A stretch of DNA of 64,000 nt from an uncultured Propionivibrio sp. (GTDB taxonomy: Bacteria > Pseudomonadota > Gammaproteobacteria > Burkholderiales > Rhodocyclaceae), in the NCBI RefSeq assembly GCF_963666255.1, contig NZ_OY762655.1:806001-870000 (forward strand), written 5' to 3'. Below the pieces are notes generated by a model. That model had not been told where the DNA came from. It did no database searches and was given only the letters and a program-made list of their open reading frames with translations. Shown here piece by piece: positions 9,127 through 19,300 of the stretch (positions within the stretch are counted from its first letter, which is position 1; each line of letters opens with the position of its first letter). A program made the position numbers and the translations under genes.

Positions 9127-9930
9127 TCAGGCCACGGCCTGCGGCTGCTCGATGAGCTGCTGGTAGACCATGCTCTGCAGCGTCATCCGGTCGGTCGGCG
9201 TCAGGTCGACGAATTCGACACCGAAGTAGGAAGTCTCCTGGCGTGTCGCGCTTTCGCCGGCGATCAGCGAGCGCACCACGGCCTGCAGATTCATCAGCAC
9301 TTCGATGCCGTGGATCATGAGCCTGAAGCTCAGTCGCACCACGTCACCGCGCGACAGCGAATCACCGCGGGTAACCAGCAAGGCGCCGTTTGCGCTCAGA
9401 TTCACCAGCACGCCCGGCGCGCTGTCGGCACCCTGATCCGAGGCGGAAAGCGAACAGATGATCCGCGTCTTGACCCGCGGGGCCTTGCGCACATTCCGCC
9501 CGCGCACCTGCGAGGGAAAGGACAGATGCAGATAATCGAACGGCAAGCGCACGACCTTGCTCACCAGCGACTCGAAAGCAAAGGCATTCTCGTTGGCAAA
9601 CACCCGGACAAAAACGCCCTCGCCCTCTTCGATCGGCAACCGGAAACCGTCAACGTCGCGCGGCGGCGTAATCATGAGACTGTGCGGGGCGAGATAACCG
9701 ATCAGCTTGACGATGACCCGTTCGCCCGCGAAACGCGGCGGCAACTGCAACTGGAATCGATCGCCGACCTTGAGGCGCATCGCCTCGAAACTGAATACAT
9801 CCTCGGCATAACCGCTGCCGCCCGCAACGTCGAGAGAAGCGACGTCTGGCGGCGCTTCAATCCCGGGATCGGACGCCGGCGCGCTCAAGGCGACGTCTGA
9901 CGTGGCAGCTTCTGAATTGAGTGGCGACAT
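9127..9930 (-). CDS. PilZ-domain c-di-GMP receptor with YcgR-type N-terminal domain
   Basis: Protein of 267 residues that should bind cyclic di-GMP and act on motility or envelope machinery. The N-terminal half (about 48-135) has the YcgR/flagellar-brake-type beta barrel. The PilZ domain follows with both c-di-GMP motifs intact: RKAPR (148-152) and NLSANG (177-182). I chose the ATG at 9930, with GGAG 12 nt upstream; a longer version would need a TTG start without a ribosome site. No flagellar gene is near, but two chemoreceptors and several c-di-GMP enzymes are in the window. YcgR in enteric bacteria slows the flagellar motor; a similar role is inference. Confidence 0.88.
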   Translation of the reverse strand: MSPLNSEAATSDVALSAPASDPGIEAPPDVASLDVAGGSGYAEDVFSFEAMRLKVGDRFQLQLPPRFAGERVIVKLIGYLAPHSLMITPPRDVDGFRLPIEEGEGVFVRVFANENAFAFESLVSKVVRLPFDYLHLSFPSQVRGRNVRKAPRVKTRIICSLSASDQGADSAPGVLVNLSANGALLVTRGDSLSRGDVVRLSFRLMIHGIEVLMNLQAVVRSLIAGESATRQETSYFGVEFVDLTPTDRMTLQSMVYQQLIEQPQAVA

Positions 9931-10306
9931 AACGCGTGAGATCTCCGTCTTCGAACGATTGCACACCATTGTAGTCCTGCATTGACCGCATGACATGTAA
10001 ATTGTTCCGGGCAACCCGTCTGAATTTTATTGCGGTAATTCCTCGATGTTTGCGCCCCTCACATTGAATGACTTCGCACCGGCAAGCGCGAATCGCCAAC
10101 CCACCCGGCTGTCAATCCACCCGACACCGCGCCGATCCTGTCCCATCAAACCGGTGCCCGGCCGCCGCGCCATTCCGGGTCGGTCGCCCGGAAGAAGCGC
10201 CTCTAGGCTACTTGCATATTGCCATTCGTCCGCGGTGCTTCTATCATCGCCGCCTGAACCCGTCGGCATTATGTCCCGGCGCCCACTGATCCCACGAGGC
10301 CTCTCC
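9931..10306. other. Divergent intergenic region, PilZ gene / chemoreceptor
   Basis: About 375 bp with no convincing gene. Open frames running through it lack ribosome sites and have arginine/proline-rich shadow composition. It must hold promoters for both neighbours. I see no strong promoter or repeat. Confidence 0.35.
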
Positions 10307-11482
10307 ATGTTCATATACGAGTTCTACCGCAGCCTGACCATCAAGGGCCGAATCATCGTCCTCGGCGGCCTTTACAGCCTGGCGATCATCGCCACCGGGT
10401 TGGCCGGCCGCCATACCGACGCGGAAACTTTCTACGCGGTGCTGGCCATCTCGGTCGTCATCGGCGGCATCACCACCGGCATGTGCATCGCCTCGATCCT
10501 CGAACCGCTGCGCCGTATCACCGGCTATCTGCACGACATGGCCAAGGGCGACCTGACCAATACGGTCAAGGCCAAGCGCAAGACCGAATTCAGCGAAGTG
10601 CTGAACACCATGCACGACATGCAGCAATTCCTGAAGACCGTCATCGCCGAGATCCAGGGCGCCGCCGACCGGCTCGCCGACACTTCCGACGTGCTCAACG
10701 CCTCGTCGGCCCAAATGGCGGCCGGCACCGACGAAGCCTCGGACAAGTCGCGCTCGGTCACGGCAGCGGTCGATCAGCTCTCGTCGATCATCGCGGCAAT
10801 CTCCGAAAGCTGCGAGGACATGAAGCAAAAGGCCTCCGAAACCGAAAAGGCGACCGAAAGCGGTGAAGCCGTGGTGCGGCGCATGAATGGCGTCATGCAG
10901 CAAATCGAAACGATGGTCGCGAGCGCCACGCAGGCGGTCGGCGATCTCGGCACCAACTCCGACAAGATCGGCACGATCGTCGTCGCCATCGGCGAAATCG
11001 CCGACCAGACCAACCTGCTGGCGCTCAACGCCGCCATCGAAGCGGCCCGCGCCGGCGAGCAGGGACGCGGCTTCGCCGTCGTCGCCGACGAAGTGCGCAA
11101 GCTTGCCGAACGGACCTCGACGGCAACACGGGAGATTCAGGGCATCATCGCCTCGTTGCAGAACGACGTGAAAAACGTTGCCGGCGCCATGGAAAAGAGC
11201 GGCGCCAGTGTGCAGAGCGGCACGTCCGACGTGCGCCAGTCGAGCCAGGCGATGGAAACGATCAAGACGCAGATCAGCCCCTTGATCGGGCGCGTCGCCC
11301 AGGTCGCGACCGCCTCGGACGAGCAATCGGCCGCCGCCGCCGAGATCACCGCCAATATGCACCACATCGCCGACGTCATCGTCGGTTCGGCCCAGGTCGC
11401 CCGGCAAACGCAGGACCGCGCTGCCGGCCTCGCCAACGCCGCCGCCGACCTCAAGACATTGGTCGGACGCTTCAAGGTCTGA
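10307..11482 (+). CDS. Methyl-accepting chemotaxis protein without a periplasmic sensor domain
   Basis: Chemoreceptor of 391 residues. TM1 (16-33) and TM2 (42-64) are separated by only about eight residues (RHTDAETF), so there is no room for an extracytoplasmic ligand domain. A HAMP linker (about 62-118) leads to the signalling domain, whose hairpin tip is intact ([38 protein letters not shown]). There is no C-terminal CheR/CheB docking pentapeptide. The start ATG has GAGG upstream. Such receptors may sense membrane energy state or internal signals; that is inference. No che genes are in the window. Confidence 0.92.
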   Translation: MFIYEFYRSLTIKGRIIVLGGLYSLAIIATGLAGRHTDAETFYAVLAISVVIGGITTGMCIASILEPLRRITGYLHDMAKGDLTNTVKAKRKTEFSEVLNTMHDMQQFLKTVIAEIQGAADRLADTSDVLNASSAQMAAGTDEASDKSRSVTAAVDQLSSIIAAISESCEDMKQKASETEKATESGEAVVRRMNGVMQQIETMVASATQAVGDLGTNSDKIGTIVVAIGEIADQTNLLALNAAIEAARAGEQGRGFAVVADEVRKLAERTSTATREIQGIIASLQNDVKNVAGAMEKSGASVQSGTSDVRQSSQAMETIKTQISPLIGRVAQVATASDEQSAAAAEITANMHHIADVIVGSAQVARQTQDRAAGLANAAADLKTLVGRFKV

Positions 11483-11674
11483 AGCAGGAGCAGATTTGAT
11501 CGCCAGATGCACGACTATCGCGACGCCGAACCGAGCCATCCTGCGTCCGGCAGCGCCCGGCGAACTGTTAAATCTGACAGTACGTATAATTTTTACAAGG
11601 ACTTGCACTCACAAAAACAAGACCGAATTAACACATTAACTAACGGTATATAAATGAATTTTTATAATTGAATT

Positions 11675-11801
11675 TTAAAACCCCGGGTATTCTGTGACTT
11701 AGTTGGCACTACCAATTAAATATTTCATCCAGAATACCCCCCATTGACGACGCGTCCCCCGGCCCCCCCCTCCCCTTCATAGCCGTGCGTCGTCTTTTTT
11801 T
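11675..11801 (+). ncRNA. Candidate small RNA ending in a C-rich terminator hairpin
   Basis: In an AT-rich gap a TATAAT box (11663-11668; another at 11585-11590) is followed by a 10-bp inverted repeat, GGGTATTCTG (11685-11694) with CAGAATACCC (11730-11739), enclosing a smaller TTGG/CCAA hairpin. Then GACGACGC (11746-11753) pairs with GCGTCGTC (11787-11794), followed at once by seven T residues: a good intrinsic terminator. Its 33-nt loop is almost only C, with CCTCCCC, complementary to ribosome-binding sites. No protein is encoded here. The -35 boxes are weak and the 5' end is a guess. Confidence 0.4.
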
Positions 11802-12136
11802 GTCTGCAGATTGGCAAGCCGTCACACGATTCGGCAAATCGACTTTCATCGACATGACCGGAACAGGAAACATCGTCATTCGGAAAGCCCGACAGGATCG
11901 TCCGCAGATCAAGACATAACGGTTAATTATTTCGTATATTTTGTTCGCCTCCTCGGAGACTCCGCAATCAACGCGGCGGTATCGACAAACTCAGTCGACT
12001 ATCCCCAGCCACTTGCAGCGACGCACCCCGCGCAAATGACACCCCGGCGGTGTTGCTAGCAACACCGCCGCTTCATCGTTATTGAATCGCTTCCAGCGTA
12101 TTGCAAGGACTGAGGGCAGCACCGACCCCCGGCCCG
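11802..12136. other. Intergenic region with no supported gene
   Basis: About 335 bp. It is less G/C-rich than its neighbours between 11915 and 11960. Short open frames occur but have no ribosome site or recognisable product. A perfect palindrome near the right end is listed separately. Confidence 0.4.
12046..12069. terminator. Perfect 24-bp palindrome, probable transcription end
   Basis: GGCGGTGTTG pairs with CAACACCGCC around CTAG. It lies 68 bp past the stop of the minus-strand dehydrogenase gene and between it and the plus-strand chemoreceptor region, as for a shared terminator. There is no long T-run, so it may need Rho or may be a protein site. Confidence 0.5.
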
Positions 12137-13537
12137 TCACCCCTGCGCGTCGCTGCCGAAAAACGCCGCGTCCTGCTGCCGGCGCAGGGCGAGCAGCTCG
12201 GAAGCCGGATCGATGTCGACGTCGGCCAGCGTCAGCAACGCCCCGGCGGCGACTTCGCGCACGAGGCGACGGTTGGCGGCGAGATAGAAGGGAACGGGAT
12301 TGGCAGCGCCGAGCGGACCGGCCGGCAGCAGTTCGGCCATCGTTCCTTCAATCGTGTGATGATGCCCCCCCATCGCCAGCACGCTGCCGGCGGCGAGCGG
12401 CCGGGTGGCACGAGCGACGAGGTCGAGACAGGGGCGCGGCGCCCGCGCTCCGGTCGAACGACCGTGAATGGCGACATCGAGCACGCTGGTCGCCGCTTCG
12501 AGACCGAGCAGGTGGCGCGGCAGACAGATCAGCGCCCGGCGTCCGTCGCGCGAGACGATGTGGCCCTTGGCGAGCAGCAATTCCCAGCTCGCCGCATCTT
12601 CGCAGGCGACGATGACGAAGACGCCACCGGCAAAACTCGCTTCGTCGGGCCGGCGCAGGCAATGAAAGACGTCGAGGATGCCGTTGCGCGTGAGCAGCCC
12701 GCCCGCTTCGGCCGGCCCGAAGAAATCGGGGACTTCCGGAATGCGGGCGATCGGCGCATGCAGGTCGGGCCGATCGGGCACAAAGCCCGTGGCATTGGCG
12801 ACGACGAGCAACTCGCAAAGATCGGGCACAGCCCGCTGCGGCAAGGCCGCACAAGCCTGGGCACGGCCATGCGCCAGATCGCCGAAGGCACGCCCGTCGG
12901 CATGCCAATGTCCTGCCAGCCCCGGCACCGCGAAGGTCTTGCCGTCGCTGACAACGGTCCCGGCCGCCGCGTCGTAAATAAAATCGTATTCGCTCGACTT
13001 CCCGGCGGCAAGGATATCGAAGCCCAATGTCTGCGCCCAGGTGATCAGCCCGATCAGGAGACTCGGCTGATCGCCATCGACCGGCGTCACCACCTTGCCG
13101 CGCTCGGCCGCCCGTTTTGCGAGGATTGGCCCGACGACGCTATCGACTTCCTTCGACACCAGCACCACATGACGATCGGCCTCGATCGCCAGACGGGCAT
13201 GACGGGCACCGGCCTCCGGACTGCCGGTGGCTTCGACGAGGACGTCGAATGGCAGGTCGATGACGGTGGCAAGATCGGCGGCGGCGATGCACTGGCCGCG
13301 ATCCCAGGCCTCGCGGGCGGCAGCGGCATTCGTACATACGGCGATCGCGTCGGCGGGCAGGCCGAGCGCGGCAAAGCCGGCGGCGGCCACCATTGCGTCG
13401 ACATCGACGGCGATACGGGCACGCATCAGCGGTACGCGCCGTCCCTGCGCGAGAAAACTGCGACCGAAGCCGCCGCTGCCGACGACGCAGGTATCGACCG
13501 GGCGCGTCGCCGCGGCAAAATATTCGAGATGATTCAT
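12137..13537 (-). CDS. Homoserine-dehydrogenase-like oxidoreductase with SAF-type C-terminal domain
   Basis: NAD(P)-dependent enzyme of 466 residues, of the group annotated as predicted homoserine dehydrogenases (COG4091 type). A Rossmann fold starts at the N-terminus with VGSGGFG and continues with a dehydrogenase-like domain (VEATGSPEAGARHARLAIEADRHVVLVSKEVD). The C-terminal part (about 370-455, PLAAGSVLAMGGHHHTIEGTMAELL) resembles a SAF domain. GGAAGGG precedes the chosen ATG. True homoserine dehydrogenase activity is doubtful: the neighbours are a GntR regulator, a hydroxyacid dehydrogenase and a permease, suggesting catabolism of a sugar acid or hydroxyacid. A 20-bp palindrome sits 55 bp upstream. 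Confidence 0.8.
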   Translation of the reverse strand: MNHLEYFAAATRPVDTCVVGSGGFGRSFLAQGRRVPLMRARIAVDVDAMVAAAGFAALGLPADAIAVCTNAAAAREAWDRGQCIAAADLATVIDLPFDVLVEATGSPEAGARHARLAIEADRHVVLVSKEVDSVVGPILAKRAAERGKVVTPVDGDQPSLLIGLITWAQTLGFDILAAGKSSEYDFIYDAAAGTVVSDGKTFAVPGLAGHWHADGRAFGDLAHGRAQACAALPQRAVPDLCELLVVANATGFVPDRPDLHAPIARIPEVPDFFGPAEAGGLLTRNGILDVFHCLRRPDEASFAGGVFVIVACEDAASWELLLAKGHIVSRDGRRALICLPRHLLGLEAATSVLDVAIHGRSTGARAPRPCLDLVARATRPLAAGSVLAMGGHHHTIEGTMAELLPAGPLGAANPVPFYLAANRRLVREVAAGALLTLADVDIDPASELLALRRQQDAAFFGSDAQG

Positions 13538-13592
13538 GCTGTCTGCCCTTCCCCGCACCGTCGGCGCATTGTTGCTTGCTTCACTTGGAGTT

Positions 13593-13612
13593 ACAGATTG
13601 CATGCAATCTGT
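13593..13612. promoter_or_regulatory. Perfect 20-bp palindrome, probable GntR operator
   Basis: ACAGATTGCATGCAATCTGT lies in the 178-bp divergent region between the dehydrogenase and GntR genes. Its core ATTGCATGCAAT fits the symmetric sites bound by FCD-type GntR proteins. A related half-site, CATGCAAT, recurs at about 13663-13670. It could let the regulator control both directions. Confidence 0.65.
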
Positions 13613-13715
13613 GTGTTTTTTTGCCTTTTTACACGCTTGCACAAAGCAGTGTCAACACATTCCATGCAATAATTGGATTCTGATCCATAGCACCTCATCA
13701 CCGCCCGGACACGCC

Positions 13716-14453
13716 ATGCCCCCCACGGAACACGGTAATCGCAGCCAGATCGCCGCCCAACGCCTGCGCCAGATGATCATCGCCGGCGAACTGGCGCCGG
13801 GCCAGCGTATTTCCGAACGCGAGATCGGCACGCAGCTCGGCGAGCATCTCGACGGCCTGTCGCGCACACCGCTGCGCGAGGCGCTCAAGATCCTCGCCGC
13901 CGAAGGCCTGGTGACGATCGCGCCGAACCGCGGCGCGACGGTGACGGCGCTGTCGATCGAGGAAGTCGAAGAGTCCATCGACCTCCTGGTCGGTCTTGAA
14001 GGCCTGGCTGCGGAGGCCGCCTGCGCGCGCATCGGCGACGACGGCATCACGGCGATCGAGGCGCTGCACGCAGCCATGCACGCGGCCTATCGCGCCGAGC
14101 GGCTGATGGACTACTTCGAAATCAACCAGGCAATCCACCAGCATATCGTCGACGCTGCCGGAAACCGCGTGCTGTCGCGTATCTACGCCGCCGAATGCGC
14201 CCGCATCCGGCGCTACCGCTATGCCGGCAACCACCGCCACGAGCGCTGGGATCGCGCCATTGCCGAACACGACCAGATCCTCGCCGTGCTCAAGGAACGC
14301 AACGGCACACTGCTGCGGGAACTGCTGCGTGCCCACCACTACAACGGCTGGCAGGTGTCGCGCCGGATCGTCGCACCGACACTTGCCACCGACCCTGCCG
14401 CAGGCACGACCGGCGCCCGGCGCCGCGCAGCGGCCAAAACGAATACCCAGTGA
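13716..14453 (+). CDS. GntR-family regulator, FCD (FadR) subgroup
   Basis: Transcriptional repressor or activator of 245 residues. The winged helix-turn-helix spans about 8-78 (AQRLRQMIIAGELAPGQRISEREIG ... SRTPLREALKILAAEGLVTI), with a small insertion, HLDG, between recognition helix elements. The FCD ligand domain (about 85-220) keeps candidate metal ligands such as the His residues in NQAIHQHIVDAAGN and RAHHYNGW. It heads an operon with the hydroxyacid dehydrogenase and permease, and faces the SAF-domain dehydrogenase across a perfect palindrome. The ligand is probably the acid degraded by these enzymes; that is inference. Confidence 0.9.
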   Translation: MPPTEHGNRSQIAAQRLRQMIIAGELAPGQRISEREIGTQLGEHLDGLSRTPLREALKILAAEGLVTIAPNRGATVTALSIEEVEESIDLLVGLEGLAAEAACARIGDDGITAIEALHAAMHAAYRAERLMDYFEINQAIHQHIVDAAGNRVLSRIYAAECARIRRYRYAGNHRHERWDRAIAEHDQILAVLKERNGTLLRELLRAHHYNGWQVSRRIVAPTLATDPAAGTTGARRRAAAKTNTQ

Positions 14454-14500
14454 TAAACCGTGTCAACGCCCGTCCTCCCCATCCTTCCGCGAGACCGATC

Positions 14501-15466
14501 ATGACTGCCACCACCACCGAAAAACCCGCCGTCCTCCAAATCGGCAGCCTGCTGCCAGTCCTCGAAAACTGGCTCGACGAACGCTACAACGTCAGCCGCC
14601 TCGACGACGCCCCCGACGCTGCGGCGTTCCTCGCCGAACAGGGCAGCCGCTTCGTCGGCGTCGCCACATCGGCGCTCTACGGCATCTCGGCCGAGCAGAT
14701 CGCCGCAATGCCCGCCCTCAAGGTCATTTCCTGCTTCGGCGTCGGTGTCGACAAGATCGATCTGCCGGCCGCGCGCGCCCGCGGCATCGCCGTCGGCAAC
14801 ACGCCCGACATTCTCAACGACTGCGTCGCCGATACCGCCTTCGCGCTGCTGCTCGACATCGCCCGGGCGACGCCCGAAGCCGACCGCTACGTCCGCTCCG
14901 GTCTCTGGGCTGAACGCGGACAGAACAGCTTCCACCTCGGCCGCCGGGTCAGCGGCGGAAAGCTCGGCATCGTCGGCCTCGGCCGCATCGGCAAGACGAT
15001 CGCGCACCGGGCGCTCGGTTTCGACATGGACATCCGCTACCACAGCCGCCACCCGGTCGCCGACGCGCCCTGGCGGCATGAATCCTCGCTCGTCGAACTG
15101 GCGCGCTGGGCCGATTTCCTCGTCGTCATCACTGCCGGCGGCCCCGGCACCCGCCACCTGATTAACGCCGAGGTGCTCGACGCGCTCGGCCCGCGCAGCT
15201 TCCTGATCAACGTTTCGCGCGGCACGGTCGTCGATGAGCCGGCACTCGTGCGCGCGCTGGTCGAACGGCGCATCGCCGGGGCCGGCCTCGACGTCTTCGC
15301 CAACGAACCCTTCGCCCCGGCCGAACTGCTCGCCCTCGACAACGTCGTGCTGCTGCCGCACATCGCCAGCGCCACCGAGGAGACGCGGCGCGCCATGGCA
15401 CAGCGCGTCATCGACAACCTCGACCGCTTCTTCGCCGACGGCACGCTCATTTCACGGGTCGACTGA
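14501..15466 (+). CDS. D-isomer-specific 2-hydroxyacid dehydrogenase
   Basis: NAD(P)H-dependent reductase or dehydrogenase of 321 residues, close to glyoxylate/hydroxypyruvate reductases. The Rossmann motif is GLGRIG; the catalytic set is present as Arg in INVSRGTVVDE, Glu in NEPFAPAELL and His in LLPHIASATEET. The substrate domain is split around the cofactor domain as usual. It starts 47 nt after the GntR gene and is followed by the permease after 37 nt. The ribosome site is weak. The exact 2-ketoacid is unknown; GhrB-like activity is the best guess. Confidence 0.9.
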   Translation: MTATTTEKPAVLQIGSLLPVLENWLDERYNVSRLDDAPDAAAFLAEQGSRFVGVATSALYGISAEQIAAMPALKVISCFGVGVDKIDLPAARARGIAVGNTPDILNDCVADTAFALLLDIARATPEADRYVRSGLWAERGQNSFHLGRRVSGGKLGIVGLGRIGKTIAHRALGFDMDIRYHSRHPVADAPWRHESSLVELARWADFLVVITAGGPGTRHLINAEVLDALGPRSFLINVSRGTVVDEPALVRALVERRIAGAGLDVFANEPFAPAELLALDNVVLLPHIASATEETRRAMAQRVIDNLDRFFADGTLISRVD

Positions 15467-15503
15467 TGCCGCATCGCCTGCATGCCTCGCCGGAGACGCG
15501 CCC

Positions 15504-16376
15504 ATGCTGATGCGGATCGTCAGTATCGTCTTTCCGATCCTCGCGATCGTGCTCGTCGCCTATTGCTATGGGCGCCGCAATCCCGTCGACATGGGCGTCG
15601 CCAACCGGCTGAACATGGAGTTCTTCCTGCCGGCGCTGATTTTCATGGCGCTGGCATCAAAATCCTTCAACCTCGTCGACAACCTGGCCTGCGCGATCGG
15701 CAGCGCCATCGTCGTCATCGGCTCGGGACTGCTGGCCTGGCCGCTGGCACGGCTGTTCGGTTTCAATCCGCGTACGCTCGTTTTCCCGTCAATGGTGCAT
15801 AACGTCGGCAACATGGGACTGCCGCTGCTCCTGCTGACCTTCGGCGACCAGGCGCTCGGCCCCGCCGTCGTCATCCTGCTCGTCGTCAATTTCATCCAGT
15901 TTTCGCTCGGTATCTGGATACTCAGCGGTCGCTTCAGCATCGCCATGCTCTGGCGTGAGCCACTGCTGGCCGCCGCCCTGCTCGGCGTCGGCGTCAGCCT
16001 CTCCGGCATCACGATCTGGCCGCCGCTGATGGTCGCCGTCAAACTGCTCGGCGACATCTCGATCGGACTCATGATCTTCTCGCTCGGCATCCGCCTGTCG
16101 ACGGCGCGACTCAATGCCTGGGGCATCGGCATCGCCGGTGCCGTCATCACGCCGCTCGCCGGCATGACCGTCGCCTGGCTGGTCGGCGAATTCGGCGGCC
16201 TCAGCCAGCTCGACCGCGACATCCTCTTCGTCGCCGGCGCGCTGCCGCCAGCCGTCTCCTGCTTCATCCTCGCCGAACGCTACCGGCAGGAACCCGACAA
16301 GGTCGCCTCGATCGTACTCATCGGCAATGCTTCTGCCATTTTTTTCATCCCGCTCGCGCTGGCGCTGCGACTCTAG
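15504..16376 (+). CDS. Auxin efflux carrier (AEC) family permease
   Basis: Membrane transporter of 290 residues, the usual AEC length, with about 8-10 hydrophobic helices beginning at the N-terminus (LMRIVSIVFPILAIVLVAYCYG). Family landmarks include NMEFFLPALIFMALASK, VHNVGNMGLPLLLL and a second half-repeat ending FILAERYRQEPDKVASIVLIGNASAIFF. GGAGA precedes the ATG. In bacteria members move malonate, malate and other organic acids, so it probably takes up or exports the substrate of the adjacent dehydrogenases. Its last codons overlap the end of the convergent GGDEF-EAL gene. Confidence 0.9.
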   Translation: MLMRIVSIVFPILAIVLVAYCYGRRNPVDMGVANRLNMEFFLPALIFMALASKSFNLVDNLACAIGSAIVVIGSGLLAWPLARLFGFNPRTLVFPSMVHNVGNMGLPLLLLTFGDQALGPAVVILLVVNFIQFSLGIWILSGRFSIAMLWREPLLAAALLGVGVSLSGITIWPPLMVAVKLLGDISIGLMIFSLGIRLSTARLNAWGIGIAGAVITPLAGMTVAWLVGEFGGLSQLDRDILFVAGALPPAVSCFILAERYRQEPDKVASIVLIGNASAIFFIPLALALRL

Positions 16377-19300
16377 GCCTTCTGGAACTTGCGGACGAAG
16401 CGCTCGAAATCGTCGATCGGCAAAGGCCGGCTGAAGAAGTAGCCCTGGCAGGCGTGACAGCCGACGCTGGCGAGATAGTCGCGCTGCTCCTCGGTTTCGA
16501 CCCCCTCGGCGATGACGTTGAGACCGAGGCTCTGGGCGAGCGCGACGATCGTCTTGACGATGGCTGAATCGTTCGAGTCGATGAAGACGTCACGCACGAA
16601 GGACTGATCGATTTTCAGGTGATCGAGCGGCAGTCGCTTCAGGTACGCGAGCGAGGAATAGCCGGTGCCGAAATCGTCGAGCGCGAAGCCGACGCCCTTC
16701 GCCTTCAGCGCATACATCCGTTCGATCAGCGCATCGACATTGGACGCCAGCATGCTCTCCGTCAGTTCGAGCTTGAGCCGCTCCGGATTGGCGCGCGTCC
16801 GTTTCAGGGTCGTCAGCACCTGATCGACGAAATCGTCCTGGCGGAACTGCTGGAAGCTGACGTTGACCGAGATGGTCAGCGAGGAAAGCAACGGGTCGTC
16901 CTCCCAGGCCGCCAGCTGCGCACAGGCGGTTTCAAGGACCCAGTTGCCGAGCGGAATGATGAGCCCGGTTTCCTCGGCCAGCGGGATGAACTCACCCGGC
17001 GAGACCAGCCCTTTATCCGGATGCTGCCAGCGCACCAGCACTTCGGCGCCGCTCAGCCGGCCACCCGAGACTTGCGCCTGGAAATGCAGGAGGAACTGCT
17101 GCTGGCGCAAGGCTTCCCGCAAATCTTCGGCAAGCGCCGCATGCTTGAGCACCAGCGACTCCATGGCCGGATCGAAAAAGCACAGGCCGTTACCGCCTTC
17201 GTCCTTGGCCCGGTACATGGCGATGTCGGCCTGCTTGAGCACGGTATCGATATCGACCTGCTGGCCGAGGAAGAGGTTGGCACCGATGCTCGGCGCACTC
17301 TGGCAGGCGGTATCCTGGAGGTAGAAGGTCTGCGCGAAGGCGGCGACGATCTTCTCGCCGATGCGCTCGACCTGCGTCGCCGCATCGGACTCGATCGAAC
17401 TCAACCCGGAGAGGATGATGACAAACTCATCGCCGCCGAAGCGCGCCACCGTGTCCTCGGCACGCACGCTGCGCAGCAGACGCTGCGCGACCTGCTGCAA
17501 CAGGCGGTCGCCCGTGTCGTGCCCGAGCGTGTCGTTAAGCGTCTTGAAATTATCGAGATCGATGAGCAGCAGCGCCCCGTACTGACCGGAGCGGCTGCTG
17601 CCGATCAGCGCCTGCCTGAGCCGGTCGAGCAGGAGCGTGCGATTGGGCAGGCGCGTCAGCGGATCGTAGAAAGCGAGTTCGTTGATCCGCGCCTCGGCCA
17701 GCTTGCGCTCGGTGATGTCGCGCGCGACGCTATAGATGCAGGCTTCCCCGTTCAGCTCGACGATCGAAGCCGACAAGTACCACCAGACGAGTTCGCCGTT
17801 CTTTCTGCGCAGGCGTGTCTCAAGCCCGTGGCATTTCCCCTCATGGCGCAGGGCGTCGTAAAAGCGCTGGCGGTCGAGAAGATCGGCCCAGACATCGAGT
17901 TCGATCGCCGCGCGGCCGATGATTTCGTCGGCACGATAGCCGGACGCCTCGATGAAGAGCGGGTTGACCTCGAGAAAGACGCCGTCGGACAGGCGGTTGA
18001 TGAAAATGAAATCCTGGCTGGCCTGGTACAGCGCGCGGAAGTGCTTTTCGCTCTCGGCGAGCGCGACTTCGGTTTCCTTGCGTTCGCTGATGTCGCGCGT
18101 CACTGAGTAGATGCACTGAACCCCGTCGAGTTCGACAATCGATGACGACGCCAGCGCCCAGACGAAATGGCCGTCCCTGGCACGGAAGCAGGCTTCGAGG
18201 TTGCGGCAGCGCCCTTCGCGCTTGAGCATGTCGATGAAGCGGACACGGTCGTTCGGATTCGCCCAGATCGACAATTCGGTCGGCGTATGCCCGATGAGTT
18301 CCTCGCGCACGTAGCCGAGGGCGTCGAGATAAGGCTGGTTGATATCGAGAAAGATGCCGTCCGACAGCCGGTTGATCGTGATGAAATCCTGGCTCGCCTC
18401 GTAAATGACGCGGTAGTGGGTCTCGCGCTCGCGCAGCGCGGCTTCGGCCTGTCGGCGTTCGGTGATGTCCTGCACCGACACGCGCCGCCCGAGCGCGGTG
18501 CCGTCGATGCCGATGACCGGACGCGAACGCTGCGTCACCCAACGGACGCTGCCGTCGCGCCGGACTATGCGAAAATCATGGGAGCGCAGCGGTGGCGCCG
18601 CCCCTGCTTCGCCGGCATCGTCGAACTGCGCCTGCCACAGCGCCCGGTCGTCTTCATGCACGAGAGCAGCGACGATCTCCGGCGACTGCATCACTTCGTC
18701 GGCACGGTAGCCGGTCAGGTCGAACACCGAGGGCGAAACATAACGGAAGCGGCCATTGGGGCCGACCCAGTATTCCCAATCGCTGGTCCAGTCGGACATC
18801 GTATGGAAAAGCGATTCACTGTCGCGCAACCCGGCCTCGGCGCGCTGCAGACGGCGCAGACCCGCCCACAGGCCCGCCAGCCCGAGCAGGCCGACAAGGC
18901 AATGTCCAAGGAGCAGCTTCGTCCGCTGCCGCTCGAAGACGCCGACATACGGGGCGAGCGGTACCGTCACGCTGATACCGCCGCGAATCTGGCCGAGTTC
19001 GTAGCCCTGCGCACGATGGCATTTCAGACAGCCTTCCTCGGTCACCAGCGGCCGCATGAGACGCACGTATTTCTGGCGATCGACCTCGACGCGTTCGCTC
19101 GCTTCGGTGGCGCCGCGCTCGAACGCAAGCAAGGCCTGGCGCTCCCATTCATCCGGCGCGTTCTCCGGCCGCAGCGGTTTCAGGCTGGTGATGTGGCCGC
19201 GCACGCCAATCTGCCGGCCGGCCAGTTCGTAGATCTGGCGGGTCATGTAGGCCGGATTGAGGAGCGTCAGCGCTTTGTCGCCCTGGGTCACGACGTCGCG

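Noticed and set aside
11854-11919. 21-codon frame in the AT-rich gap (MTGTGNIVIRKARQ start)
   Set aside because: No ribosome-binding site and no neighbouring support; too short to call.
12101-13672. Plus-strand frame opposite the SAF-domain dehydrogenase
   Set aside because: The minus-strand protein has clear motifs and a ribosome site; this frame has neither.
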